A DNA stretch of 64,000 nucleotides. Origin: Chenopodium formosanum. Its lineage: Eukaryota; Streptophyta; Magnoliopsida; Caryophyllales; Amaranthaceae. Within the stretch, counting starts at the first letter, position 1; each line of letters opens with the position of its first letter. Shown piece after piece: positions 25,501 through 37,967 of this stretch. The notes under the pieces are model-generated. The model saw nothing but the letters and a program-made list of their open reading frames with translations. It made no database searches and was not told where the DNA came from. The stretch lies in contig CM044879.1 of assembly GCA_024500155.1 (NCBI GenBank), positions 2,123,501 to 2,187,500 on the forward strand, given 5' to 3'. The position numbers were made by a program, and so were the translations under genes.

Positions 25501-28500
25501 GTATGCTAGTGAAATAGTGATCAACTGTATTAGAAGATACAGAGTAGATTACAATGACATGAGTAGTGTGGGGGTAGGGGCCTTGGGGGTAGAGAAAATA
25601 CAGATTTGCTTGTGTAATGCCAGGGTTTTGTAAAGAGAAGTTTTTGGATGTACTGAGGCAGTTGATGAAATGTTGAAGGTTTTGGGTGGATCATATCTAA
25701 GACTGAAATGTTGCTGTTCATTGTATATAATTGTATATAATGACTAATGTGATTACCATTTTTCATTCATGGGTTCAAATAAAAAGGCTGCTGACAGTAA
25801 TTGTGGTTTCTTACTGTTGACTGTCCTTTTCTTTGATAACTCTGGTCTCTGAGGATGAAGGTTGAGAAGTAGTAGTCTGTTGCTTATAGTTCATTGTTAA
25901 TATTCTTCTATTAAAATCTGTTCTGTAGGTGGGTGGAAGGCATGGCCCCTGTATTTTCGAGGTCAGCTTGGCGTTGTACTTGGCATCTTATACAGGTATA
26001 CATATAATTCAACTTGAAGGATATAAGAATTGTCTACTTGTACTGCATGCTATCTTGAATTAGTGCTGTGGTGAAATTGGAATTCCAATGTATATCTAAT
26101 CTATGATTTTGAGTAGATAATGCTACTTCCGTTTCATATTAGAGTAATTTTTTATATACCTCCGATGTACATTGAAGGGTCACTTTTATCAAATTTAGGG
26201 TCACTTTTACAATTATTTGGGCAACTTTTATCAATAAAGCATTAATATTTTGTATTTTTATTTATGTTAGGGTAACTTTTATTCATATTAGGGTAACTTT
26301 TGCTCATTTTAGGTTAACTTTATAACGGATGTACAATATTTATTGTACATCTGATTTATTTAAAAGTTTGTCTTCATATTATATGGAACATTTACTAAAA
26401 ACAGCTGCAATACATTATGTGCAACATTTTTAATAATTTATTTTTTATTTATTTTATTTTATTAAGTTGTCATTTCTCTCTATCCTTCTTCTCATCAGTC
26501 ATCAACTCATCACATGCATTACTATCTTTATCTCTCAATTTAACACTCACAAACAAATTTGCATTGGAGTTAATAATATGAAACAGAGGTAATAATTGTT
26601 TAGCACATTGGCTTCCACCAATCTACCATAACTTGCTGAAGGTACCTTTAGAGGCGAATCACAAATCTAATGTTGACTCTTGTTTTATTGCACTCGATAA
26701 AGGTTGACCCGTGTTACAGTGTTATGACCTCTTTATAAGTTCAAACTGATGCCATATCATGACGACTGCTAATCTGCCTTGTTTCAGAATGATCTTGTTC
26801 ATGGCTGGGGATTGGATATGAAGCTTGGTTATTGTGCACAGGTGAGGATACTATTATACCAAGGTTTTGTTATCTTAGTGTTTTACTTATTTATATGTAT
26901 TTTTGGCTGATACCACTCCAAATTTAGTTTCTTATGTCTTTCTTTGGTTAAGCTCTTCCTGGTTTAATCTGATCATCTTCGGTGGGACCTGGTAGAAATA
27001 TTTGAAACCATTCATAGGAAACTAATTCATGGGTATTACATAAGTGAAGTTGGTTAACCAAACAAAACATTGGAAACTAATTCATGGGAATACGATTTCC
27101 TATATGTCAACCAAACACAATCTTAGTATTTCCCAGGCAATAAAATTTCACATGTATTATAACTTCCTATAGGCAATTAATTCCCATATCAACCAAACGA
27201 GGCCTTAGTGCGTTGTGTGATTGACAAAAATTTGGTGAAATGGGGGAAGTGGAACTTCCTAGGAATTTTGAGTTCCCACGAAATATAGGAACTTACTTAA
27301 CCAAACACCCCCCCCCCCCCCCGGTAAGTAGAAATTCCCATCGGAAGTTACTTTCCTCATTATTAACCAAACAGTTTTATGAAATTCCCATGAATTTGAT
27401 TGTAGGAATTTATTTCCCATATATTTCACCTTATTTTGTTGACATTGTTTTTAAAAGAATAAACATATGAAGTTGGATATCAGTTATCCAAAGTTTTTCT
27501 GATCGGATATAGATATCAGATTTTGGATGTCTGATATCCAATCAGAGCTTGACCCCCCTGCAATACCATTTATTTTGTATGTGTATATTGTGTTTGATGG
27601 ATCAGAATGTAAACCTTATTAACGATTGTAGCTGAATTCAATTAATAGGAATTAGGACAGTCCTTATGGATTGCAGCTTGTAGAGCTAGAATCTTAACTA
27701 GCTCCATAGAGTGTTATAATTAAGATGTCGAAGGATGTTGCCTCCAACTCATTGCAACATGCCAAAATCATTTTCAGGATGTCAAATAGTAGATTAAGCG
27801 TAAAATCAAAGTCTTAAGGACAAGTGGTGAATGAGAGAGCTTGGTAGAGTGGGATTGTATCTGATTTGTACTCTGGGTTTATTTTATTTTTCTTTATTTT
27901 ATTTTTGTTTTTTATTTTTTTTATTTTTAGCTAATCAAGAATATGGTCCCTGTTAAGAAAGATTGAAGCTCATCTTAGTGATCCTGCTTATGGACCTCTA
28001 CATTTTTGCCTAAACATTTAGTCCTGTATGCTTTCCACCTGCCCCTGTTATCTGAATGACTTGACCACTTGACAGTGTTTAATGAGCAAATGAGTTGACA
28101 GTGCTAATCTCAATAGCTGTTACACCCCTCTCTCCAATTTACTGTTACTGCAAATGAGGCTTTTTATGCTTAATCCCTTTTCTGGAAAATAATGATGTTG
28201 TCTTCTTTTAGAAACAGCCTATCGGCGAGTCTTATTTAAAAGGCTTGCATACTTAATACATTTGCTTCGGCAGAATCCATGCTACAGTATTGTTGATGTC
28301 ATTGAAGTTATATAGATTTGAGTCTGAAGCCCTGCTTTGATCTAATCCCTCTTACTGTTCATGTCGGTGATTTTTTTTTTAAAATATGAACTTGATATTA
28401 TTATATCCTCATACCTCAAGTTCTAATTCTCTGCTCATCATCTTTTCTACTTTTCTATTGACAGGGTGATAGGACAAAGAGGGTAGGCATTATTGATAGT

Positions 28501-29300
28501 GAATATGTTGTTCATCAAGGCATACAAACTCTCGGTGGTTCGTCGGCTAAAAAGGTTAGCTCAATTTTATTTAGTGCTCTTTGAATGACCTGTATGTGCT
28601 ATGAATTGGAGTTCTAATATATGGCTAGCTCCACATGTATTGCCATTATGCTTTGGCCAACAAGTAAGACCAACTCCTCAAATTTTCTCATGCTTTTTGT
28701 GAGAACTCATATTTGAGATTGGCTGGTTTTTTCTTTAATACATGGTCCATATTTTTCTTGGTTGTATTAACATTTGAAAATCTTCATGCAGGTATCAAAG
28801 TCAGTAGACGCCACAAAGGTAAATCACTTTCTGGCTGTCCAACTCACTGCTTGTCATTTATGCTGTAATAGCTAAATAATCTTTCTTTTGTTCCTTATGA
28901 AGCAGAAACATTCAGGCATTGATAGTCATGCGGAGGTAATGAAGCAGAAACATTCAAACGTTGATAGTCGTGTCGAGGTAATTGTTGTTACCTTTATGGG
29001 AACAAATTATTCATTTTGTTTTTGAGTTCTTAGAGTGAATTGGAGCACTCTTAAAGGCTCAACCTCTCTCTACTATTTATAATTTAAGAAACATTGTTAC
29101 TGGGATGTGCTGAATAACATTCTCATATATTGTGTATGGAGCAGATTCGCAGGCAATCAACTTCTGAGCTCAAAGTTTTCAAAGAACGATGGGAGAGAGC
29201 TGTCAAGAAGGATAGTAGTTGGGTGGATCCATATTCAACAAATAGCTGGTTTAGTTTGTTCTCTAGAACTAGAAAAACACGAGGGAAAAGAAGTTGGTAA
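22551..29300 (+). CDS. DUF707 family type II membrane protein
   Basis: Fifteen coding exons join in frame: 22551-22616, 22723-22839, 23048-23083, 23178-23276, 23610-23693, 23779-23897, 24442-24543, 24860-24976, 25061-25126, 25929-25995, 26788-26841, 28465-28554, 28792-28818, 28906-28977 and 29145-29300. The product is about 423 aa, normal for the family. A short basic N-terminus precedes one membrane anchor at about residues 35-51 (LVFMAFVCIAMMFIVY), then a luminal domain. DUF707 hallmarks are FTIMLFHYDG, NQTKWWFAKRFLHPDI, YIFLWDEDLGV, YLSIVKAE, ISQPALDP, WVEGMAPVFSRSAW and HGWGLDMKLGYCAQ. The family is annotated in plants as 'lysine ketoglutarate reductase trans-splicing related', but its biochemical activity is not established. 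DEDLG and the single anchor suggest a Golgi glycosyltransferase-like fold; that is inference. Exon 14 carries an internal 42-bp duplication. Confidence 0.9.
26150..26360. repeat. Element of AGGGTAACTTTTA repeats in intron 11 of the DUF707 gene
   Basis: About six units of 'agggt(a/c)acttttat' lie between ACCTCCGATGTACATT on the left and ACGGATGTACAATATT on the right. The right end holds the palindrome GATGTACAATATTTATTGTACATC. The layout suggests a small transposon with repeat-rich interior, perhaps related to the GTTACTTGTAT fold-back element. Its boundaries are uncertain. Confidence 0.45.
26990..27440. repeat. Degenerate MITE-like repeats around AACCAAAC motifs in intron 12
   Basis: Blocks such as CATGGGAAT, CAACCAAAC, AACGAGGCCTTA and a run of about 15 C at 27308-27322 recur. 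The AACGAGGCCTTA block resembles the end of Tourist-type elements (TAAGGCCTCGTTTGGTT on the other strand). No clean pair of ends was found, so this is probably several overlapping decayed elements. Confidence 0.4.
28898..28977 (+). repeat. 42-bp tandem duplication spanning an exon and its splice signals
   Basis: Two copies, with exon parts starting at 28906 and 28948, each carry the AAGCAG acceptor-like sequence, a 30-base coding segment and a GAG/GTAAT donor. They encode KHSGIDSHAE and KHSNVDSRVE. Using the outer sites gives a 72-base exon; using either copy alone gives 30 bases. All choices keep the reading frame. Confidence 0.8.
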
Positions 29301-30880
29301 CGAGATGTTTATATCGAATGTGAATAACAATTTTCATCATAGTGCTATAGATGTTTCCGGGGATTCACCTAGAAACTTAGAAGTTCATGTGCTCTTAGAA
29401 TCGCTTATTTTGTTATAGCTTACATATTTCTTGCTTGTAATGCTGGTGCTGTCTATTTACAGGACCACATCAATTAATTCATTATTTGACTTGCCTTTTT
29501 GTATATGATAGGCTGAACATTCATTTTACCCTTTACCTTTCTTGGCTCTTTCAATTTATGGAAATTGGTTGCTATTTTTTAACGTAAGCGAGTAACAGGA
29601 AGATCGGTATCTAAATTATCTGATTCTGACTTCTTTGCTGATCTTTTGTCAGCTCAAGGAATGTTATCGATTACAGAGATGAATTTACAACAAGCTGAAT
29701 TATAAACAAAGTTATTGTACTAACACTGATTCTAACTATTATTTGTACATAAGTTTTATAGCTAATTGCCGACATGCTAAAGCTGTTGCTGACACTAATA
29801 ATACCTTGCTATTGTTGAATTTGTTACACCTGCTGCTACCTATAAGTTGTAACAAACTAACAAACCATCACTTACCCTTGGCGAGCTCCTTGCCAGAGTA
29901 ATCGAAGTTACTGATACGTGCCTATAGTTTGTATCCGTATACCGGTTAGCACGGTTTAAATTAGCATCAAACGTTGCTTCTATTAGTGCTCACTGGTCAG
30001 AATTCAGGTGTAATTTGTTTATCATGGTGGTAAATCTTGTCATCCTGTGAATCTGTGATTATTATTTCATCATAACAAGATACTTAGATACGTGTTAATG
30101 TGTTGTATTAATTAATAAAAGTTGAGAATGAAAATAGTTTCTTAACAGAAATAAATTTCTTTTTGAATGCAGTTTCTAGTTCTAGAATAGAATTCTAGAA
30201 GCGCATCAAACTATTAAAGGCCAAAGAAAATCTTCGTACGCCTCCTATTTTTACTTTTTGGCTTGCACCGCTTTAAAATCAAAATTGTTCACAAGTACAA
30301 GTACCGTTTTCTTTTCTATTTGAGAGTGAGGGATAACTCTGATTAGAGTTTTCCTTCCGTTTTAGGAGATCATGAGATCAATTTTCACCTCTACCTTTGT
30401 GACTCTACAAATATGGGGAAAAAAAAAAATCTAATGCAATTCTCTTTTATTAAATATGAAGTTTATGAGAAGATACAAAGAATTTTATAAACTATGATTT
30501 ACATGCACAAAATACGTATGACAATTATAGTACTTAAACATTTATATGCATACTTTAACATGAAATAATGTTTTGTACTCTGTATTTCAAGCTTATACAT
30601 GAGCTATTTGTTACGCTTAATGGCTTAAGTGAGGATCACGGAGTGGAGGGACGATTGGCTCATTAACATCCATAGAAAATTTTGTATACATTTATTTTGT
30701 CGTCTCTCCAACACGCGCTAATTACAATTAACTGTACGGAATATATGCAGCTGGTTATCACATGAATTAGCAATGTTAAGATACACACTCGTATTATGTC
30801 GTATGAGAAAAGTCCCAAATTTGTAAAATATTAACGCTGACCAAATATACCCTTCTCGTCAAAATTTGGTAAAAATTCCT
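29301..30880. other. Intergenic interval between the DUF707 and SCAMP genes
   Basis: It contains the DUF707 3' UTR and a decayed SINE near 30322. No other gene or structured element was recognised. Confidence 0.55.
30322..30430 (+). mobile_element. Decayed tRNA-derived SINE, related to the copy at 42737
   Basis: It shares GAGAGTGA(G/T)GGATA, a TTAGAG(T/C)TT block, TTTTAGGAGAT, GAGATCAATT and GTGACTCTAC with the better-preserved SINE at 42737-42841. It ends in GGGG followed by a run of about 11 A. No target-site duplication was found. Confidence 0.55.
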
Positions 30881-31006
30881 TGTTCAACACCCTTTATTTT
30901 TTCCTTTGCTTTCTCTTCAATTCATTCTCTCTCTACAATTCTGTTGATTATTTGAGATTGGGGTTTTTGTTCCTCAGATTTTGCTTTCATTTTGAAGATC
31001 TAAAAA

Positions 31007-34000
31007 ATGGCTGGTCGTTACGATCCAAACCCTTTCGAAGAAGAAGAAGTCAATCCCTTCTCTGTAAGTTTCATCACTCACAAACCCTTATCTTCGTTTT
31101 TTTTTCTTCTTAATTTTCGCAATTATTTGATTTTTAATTTGGGTTAAGTTTGACTGTTCCTAAAAGGGTAGTTTCTCTTTCGATTGATTGAATTTTTAGG
31201 TAATATTTGATTTTGGGGGGTTTTTGGTTCTTGGGTATTGAGATTTATTAGATCTAGGTTCAGTTGTTTGTTGTTCTTACGTCAGTTGAAATCGATGAAG
31301 TGTGTAATCCGCGTTGAGATTCCCTTAAAAATATGTGAACTTTATGCTCACATTTAGTTAATGTGTGTGAATTTTTTTTATTGGGTATCGTTATTGTTTG
31401 TAATTTGTTGATTAGGTGATCGATCTTAAAGCATTGTATCGGATCATTGAACATTTTGATGCAATTTTGCACCGCACTGTAGGAGTGTAGGTTGGACCAT
31501 GGATTGATGGTAGTTCATGGTAATTTAGCCGGCCTATCTTTGGATCCATGTCTGCATTCTACACGGATCACTGATTCTCGTGCCTTGTGTTCGGATGACT
31601 TTGGTGGTCGTTTAGGCTTATGGAACTGTTTATGGTGATGAGGATTGTTTTTCTTGGAATTCCATATGGTATAGTGATTTGGGGAAATGTGGCTACTTTG
31701 AAATGGTGTGATTATTGTCGTGTGGTTGTAGTTTCTCATGCTTTTTAAATAAAGCGTAAGTGTACCCTATGATTTGTTTTGAACATTAGAATGCCTGGTT
31801 AAAATTTTTATGATTATAGAGAATTAGTGATATGACTAAAAATGTTGGTATAGGAAGGTAAAGTTTAACTTGACTTAGATGCATCCTATAAAGAAATTAT
31901 CTTTCTATGTGTGCTGATGTTGGGAACAAGCTTTGGTGCTACACTTTGTGTGATAAGAGGAAATTATTGAAATGAGAGAGAAGCGAAAAGGAGGGGAACA
32001 AGCTCCATTTTTTATGACAAGAGATTGGGACAACGAGAAGGGGGGGGGGGGGGGACACTGAGAGGGAGGGATTCAGCTTCCCTCCTTAATAAACGTGACA
32101 CGGTGTCATTAAATAAAGGGTATTAGTGTTTATTTTATAACTAGGCTTCATTGCCTTCATAACTCCACCCATAAGTTTTGGTTGAACGAACATAGTTGTT
32201 GGGGGGGGGGGTGTTACCAAGGTAATCTGTTCTGGCTCATGATAGCTATAGCTATTCCTTTGTCAATCAATGATATTCTTTTTTCTTTTTCCTTTCGAAG
32301 ACAATGCTTCCTCCTTATTCATTTTAGTGGCTGCCATGCATATGGAAAGAGTTAGAGAAGCCACCTGCCCAAAAGGGTATTTAAACAGACAAAAAAAAGT
32401 GTGTTAAATGTTACTTTTTCAAAAATGGAGTAAATTTTATTTTATTTTCTGTTCCTATATAAGAAATGATTGACAGACTAATGTTCTAATCATCTTTAGG
32501 AACAAGAAAGGAAGGCCAAAGCTTCAGGCCAATCAAACTTTTCCGGAGGAGCCTTTTATATGCCTGTAAGTACCGTTCTTTATTTTCAAATCAGCATATC
32601 TCCATAATGACTTATATGTATGCTGTTATTACTCTGGCTTTAAGGCATATTGTGGGGGTGATTTCAGTATATGTGGTCTCTCAAGGACTTTTCTGACTTT
32701 ATGAGGGCATGGTTAGTTGATTACTGCAATGATTATGTTCTTTTGCTATTTTAAATGGTATGGAAAAGTTTCTAGGATGTTTTTTCAATCATTATTATGG
32801 TAGGAACCACTAAATTGATACTAAGACGAGACACCGTTTTATTTAAAAGGGTTTAAATTGTTACCGCTACTTTATGTTTGATTCCATCTTTATTTTCGTG
32901 CCGGGTTAGCCGTTGATTGTTCAAGCTTTTCCTGCAGCCAAAATTAATTTTGATTTTGCCAATAACAGAAAATATATAAATTGATATATACACACTTTTT
33001 TTTAATTTTAAACCATGAAGTGTGGTGATACCGTTTTCTGTGTGTGGGTATATTCGATTTAAGCATTTTCATGTGAGTGCAATTGTGCAAAATACATCAG
33101 TAAGTAATACTACCTCCGTCCCCAAATGATAGTCCCTTATGGGCAAAAATCACGGGAATTAAGAAACTTAAATAAAAGTAGTAAAATTACATTGGAAATA
33201 TAAATTTACATTGGGTATGTAAAATAGTAGAGAGAGAAAGTAATAAAAGTACATTGAAAAACAAAATTTACATTGAAAAGTTAAATTTGCACAAATATTG
33301 TTGCAATTGGAGAGAATTTTGATAAAAAATTGATATTAATGGTACTTGAAAAAAGCAAATGGGACTATCAATTTGGGACTAAAAATAGGCCATAAGGGAC
33401 TATCATTTGGGGACGGAAGGAGTAGTTTATTAATATACAAGTAACTCTTAAGGTGTAGTTGATGTAAGTTTAAACTAAGTGTATCGTAATATTGTGCAAA
33501 TCATTGTACATAGGGGTGTTAAGCTTGAGAAATTGAGCTCGGTTTGAGCTCAAAACCCCATAGACATGACTCGGCTTAGGGTTCTATTAACAAATGTTCA
33601 ATCTAATCTCAAATTTACTTGTTTGTATCAATTTTTTTTAAGGACAGCAAAACTTCCTCAAATAAGGCCCCATATATGACAATAACCTCCTGCTGTCAAT
33701 AGATAAATTTAGATCACAAATATTTTATAAAAAAAATGAGCTTGTTCATGAGCTTTTGAGCTGAGCTAAGGATAGCTCGGGCTTCGCTTGTTAAGATCTC
33801 GAGCTTAAATCGAACTTGAGGTGAGCCTGCTCAAGCTGAGCTTTGACTGAGTTTTGAATGAGCCAAGCATTGAGCAGTTTGCGAGCAGGCTTGGCTCGTG
33901 AACACCCCTAATTGTATATCACATACTTCTGGAGTAGCAGGTAGTGACACTAAATGGATGGGCTGAATATGTTACTGCGAGATGATTATGTACTGTTGTG

Positions 34001-37000
34001 CTAATTAGTTCAAATAACTGATGAAAGCTTGTTTTTTAAATGACTGATAGACTTAACATAAGCTATCTGCTGTGTGGCTTGGAAATTGCTAAGGACAATA
34101 TGAAACAACAACAAAGGCATTTTGTTTGATAATTTGTTACGACATGAGTCTTTGTTCATGTAGCTGACCCCATCATTAGTATTACGGCTTCAATCAATCA
34201 ATCAATCAATCAAAGCCTTAATCCCAAAAGTGGGGTCGGCTAACATGAACCAAATTTGAATATTACGGCTTCAATGTTGTTTATTGGTTACAGCATATAT
34301 TGTCTTTTATGTACCTGGGAGTCGGAGACTTGTTGGTGTTTTAGCATTAGGCACAATCATCTTTTAGAAATGCATTTGCTACCTAGATTATTATAATTAT
34401 TTTTATTTTTTGAAAATTAATCAGCCTTTAGAGCTGTGTGCTTGTTGATTGTCTTATAGTTGAATTGTTTGTTTAGTCCTTTCAGCGGGGAATCAGTGAT
34501 TATCATGGCTTTGTTTTCAAGTGTAGCTATAATGATATGCTTTATTTACAAACTTTCTCCTTGATGTGTAGAATCCTGGAAGTGTTCCTCCAGCCTCAAA
34601 TTCAAGGCTTTCACCTCTTCCGCCTGAGCCTGCTGACTTTTACAATCCTACTGCAACAGTTGACATTCCCCTTGATTCTGGAAAGGTAGCTGCAAAAAAT
34701 TTCATGTTGAACATTGTTTGCTATCTTGTCACTTTACATTATTGGTTGTGGATGCTACTTATGATTTATATATTAATGACCTTGACTTTTAATATAGGAT
34801 TTGAAGAAGAAAGAGAAAGAACTTCAAGCAAAAGAGGCTGAGTTAAGAAAGAGAGAAGAGGTAAGTTCTTGTGTGAAGCTTTGCCGACACAGTAGGCTTT
34901 TTCCATCCTGGTTGCTTGTTTGCTTGATCAACATGCATTCATCTTATTATTGTAAATTTGTAATCATTTACTTGTTGAGTGCTTGTTAAGAAGTTTTATT
35001 GTTCTGTGTTCAATACTTTGAATATAATGAAATTCCATGAGTGTATTCCCATTGTACCACACATTCATGAATGCAGTGGTCTAATGTGTAATTGTAAATT
35101 TTGTAGTGAATCTAGGCCCGTCTTGTAGTTTTTTTAGTTTCTATTGTCTTTGTGGTTACATTTTAAAGTCTTGTTGAATGATACAGGTGCTGAAACGGAA
35201 GGAAGATGCCGCACAACGAGGTATGCTTGTTGTTTAGCCAAAAGACATCCTTACTGTTCTTTCTGTTGTTTATTTAAAGTTGCTATGCAGTAGTAAGAGT
35301 GACACTTTGACACCAGGTGTTTTTTTATTTTTTACTTTTTGTTTTTAATTTTTTTAATTATTTTTTTTTTGTGCTTGACATTGTTTCTCAGAAATTTGAC
35401 TGCATGTAGAGTATAATAACATCAGTTATTTTATTTATTATTTTATATAGCCGTTTATTTTATCAATTTGTGGGAGTTTCTACATTTGTAGATGTCTAGA
35501 TGGTAATAAATACCGGTAATTGTAATTAGTCTATATGTAATATTGCAAGGAACTAGGAAAGTCTCGTGTAAGAAAAACACATTGTATGGATAGAGTTACA
35601 ATTGCTTGGATATTGACATGTGTCTTTGCTACTAAACGTACAAGCCAGTTCATCATCATAACCATCATTTATAACCGCCTACTGAACAGAGCAACAGAAC
35701 CTAAATTGCATTCTTTGTAAATTCTGATTATCCCATTCATGATACTCTGTAGTATGTTACCCATTAGTATTTTCTGCCTAGTGCTGCTTACTCTGATTTT
35801 TCTTTCTAGTTTCCTTGTATTATATGACCTGGCCAGACTTAAGTGTCACTTAACGTATTGTATGTGTTTTTTGGTTCAATAGTTGATGGCCACATTTACA
35901 GTTTAGAGCTGATTCATATTTTCCCTTTACAGCTGGAATTGTTATCGAGGACAAGAATTGGCCTCCATTTTTCCCAATTATCCATCACGACATCGGAAAT
36001 GAGATACCAATTCATCTGCAGAAGTTACAGTACACAGCTTTTGCTACTCTGCTAGGTCTGTTCTTTTTTTTTCCACTCTTATTAACTTGTATGTTGATGT
36101 GTATTACAGGAAAGTGTTTTTAAATCGCAGTAGGTCTTGTTAAAGATCCAATGGATTCCTTTGCACTTTTTTTAACCTGTACCAATCCTTGTAAAGAGTA
36201 GATGATTGTCAACGCTTTTAGTTTGTGTTTGTCCCATAATTTAAATTGGCCTATTTGATATGCATCTTGCTACTGGCTTTCCAAATTCGTGTAATAACAT
36301 TCTGCATGACTGTTAATTGGTTTCTTTGTCCTGTGTCTTCGAATTGATACTTCTTCAGATTGCTTGTTCTGACATTGTCAGTGTTTGAATGTTGCAGGTT
36401 TGACACTGTGTCTCACCTGGAACATTGTAGCAGTTACTACAGCTTGGATTAAGGGTGGTGGTGAGTTACTACTTTTTTGTGGCTGTGAATGCCTGTGATC
36501 CTGTGATATATTGGGCTTTCCAGTCGATCTAATACGTGACTTGTTCCAGATGCAACTATATGGTTCCTTGCTATTATCTACTTTATATCGGGTGTCCCTG
36601 GTGCTTATGTGTTGTGGTATCGTCCACTATACCGGGCCTTCAGGTACATGATACTTGCATTCATTCACAACTCAAGTGCTTGTTTATTTTTTTTTCCCTC
36701 CTTAACATTCCATACCTCCTTTTTTGTGCAGGACTGAAAGTGCCATGAACTTTGGATGGTTCTTCTTGTTCTATCTGGTAATGGCTCCTAGACTGTCGTA
36801 CAGCTTGCTATGATTTATTTTGGAGAAAACACATGCTCATCTCTTTATCATTCTTTCCTTTTGCAGATTCATGTTGGCTTCTGTATTTTTTCTGCTGTTG
36901 CTCCTCCTATCGTCTTTAAAGGAAAATCCCTCGCGTAAGTGTTGTTTATTATGCCTTGTGCATTTTATTTGTCAGAATCTTTGTCTAACCCTTGTTTTCC

Positions 37001-37632
37001 TTGTAAACAGAGGAATCCTTCCAGCTATTGATCTTATTAGCCAGAATGCCTTGGTTGGGGTAAGTTTTAAATCCTTAATTTTTTTTTTCTTATTAATTGA
37101 CCACTTGTACCAAAAATAAATAAATAAATAAATAAATAAAATAAAAATAAATAAATAAATAATTAATTAATTAAAAAATTAAAAGAAAAATTAAAAAAAA
37201 AAATCATTGTAGTTTAAGGTATGGTTTGATATTACTGATATTATTCAGGCATTATTCTATATTTAACTGCTGCCTTCCCCTTACCGCTTTGCTCTCCCGA
37301 AGGATCCTCTTGAAAGTTTCTTTTCAAGAGTGGTGTTATCATGGTGATTAATTTCTATCAACCTTTGCAGATTTTCTACTTCATTGGATTTGGACTATTC
37401 TGCCTTGAGTCGGTAGTCAGCGTATGGGTTCTTCAGGTCTACCTCTTCTCTTCCCAATTTTTTCCTTGTCATTTCTAAAGGTTTTTTCTTAAGTAATTTT
37501 TGATTGCATGGAGCACTAACAGTCAAAATAATATGAATATGGCAGCAAGTATACATGTATTTCCGAGGCAGTGGCAAGGCAGCACAGATGAGGCAGGAGG
37601 CTGCTAGAGGTGCCATGAGAGCTGCATTTTGA
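31007..37632 (+). CDS. SCAMP: Secretory carrier-associated membrane protein (SCAMP)
   Basis: Thirteen exons join in frame: 31007-31063, 32500-32565, 34572-34685, 34798-34860, 35187-35220, 35933-36055, 36398-36460, 36550-36643, 36732-36777, 36867-36934, 37011-37059, 37371-37436 and 37546-37632. The product is about 309 aa; plant SCAMPs are about 260-300. The cytosolic N-terminus opens with MAGRYDPNPFEEEEVNPFS, giving two NPF motifs that bind EH-domain endocytic adaptors. A proline-rich segment and a coiled coil (about residues 80-111) follow. Four membrane spans lie at about 146-168, 176-197, 213-236 and 256-281. Between spans 2 and 3 is the E-peptide WYRPLYRAFR. The C-terminus is short and basic. 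SCAMPs cycle between the trans-Golgi network/early endosomes and the plasma membrane in secretion and endocytosis. Which paralogue this is cannot be decided. Confidence 0.92.
32040..32054. repeat. Poly-G tract in SCAMP intron 1
   Basis: About 15 consecutive G residues. A second run of about 10 G occurs near 32202. Such tracts are mutation-prone and could form G-quadruplexes. Confidence 0.85.
33110..33422. mobile_element. Stowaway-type MITE, 313 bp, in SCAMP intron 2
   Basis: The termini CTACCTCCGTCCCCAAATGA and, in complement, CTCCTTCCGTCCCCAAATGA continue as an inverted repeat through TAGTCCCTTATGG. TA flanks both ends. This fits Tc1/mariner-derived Stowaway elements. Confidence 0.85.
33511..33910. 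mobile_element. hAT-type MITE, 400 bp, in SCAMP intron 2
   Basis: Perfect 10-bp inverted ends, TAGGGGTGTT and AACACCCCTA, are flanked by ATTGTACA (33503-33510) and ATTGTATA (33911-33918), a 7-of-8 duplication. The interior is rich in GAGCTC/GAGCTTGA motifs. TAGGGGTG ends with 8-bp duplications are typical of hAT derivatives. Confidence 0.8.
34140..34250. mobile_element. Two SINE 3'-end fragments in opposite orientation (Au-SINE-like)
   Basis: GTTCATGTAGCTGACCCCAT at about 34156 is the inverse of TGGGGTCGGCTAACATGAAC at about 34231. Between them lies a (CAAT)n run. GTAGC(C/T)GACCCCA followed by a GCCTT/AAGGC block is the 3' signature of a widespread plant SINE family. Only fragments remain. 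Confidence 0.55.
37106..37200. repeat. (AAAT)n-type microsatellite in SCAMP intron 11
   Basis: Repeated AAATA/AATT tetramers run for about 90 bases and degrade into an A-rich tract. No coding potential. Confidence 0.85.
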
Positions 37633-37961
37633 TTCCATCCAATGACTGCTAAGTGCTGATTCAGGATAGTAACCCCTTGTGTATGGTAGAGAACGAAAAG
37701 CATCTTTCAGCTGCACATTTCATACGTGTTATATATATCATTGTTCCTTTATTTGCTTCACATTTTTCATATTAGCGGATTGTGAGAGGGTTGTTTTTTT
37801 TTTCATAAAAGGTTGTAGGTACATTAATTCTGATTTGCACATTCTATAGATGAATTTTTAAAGTTATCGCGTATTCAACTGCAGTGTGTACAGTAATTTT
37901 GTTTAATTCATGGTAGACTGGCTGCAATGTACGCTGTATGTGTACATGTATTTGCTATTGC

Positions 37962-37967
37962 AATAAA
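37962..37967 (+). terminator. Likely polyadenylation signal of the SCAMP gene
   Basis: AATAAA lies 330 bases after the stop codon, in a T-rich context (TTGCTATTGCAATAAAGA). It fits plant near-upstream elements. Confidence 0.55.
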
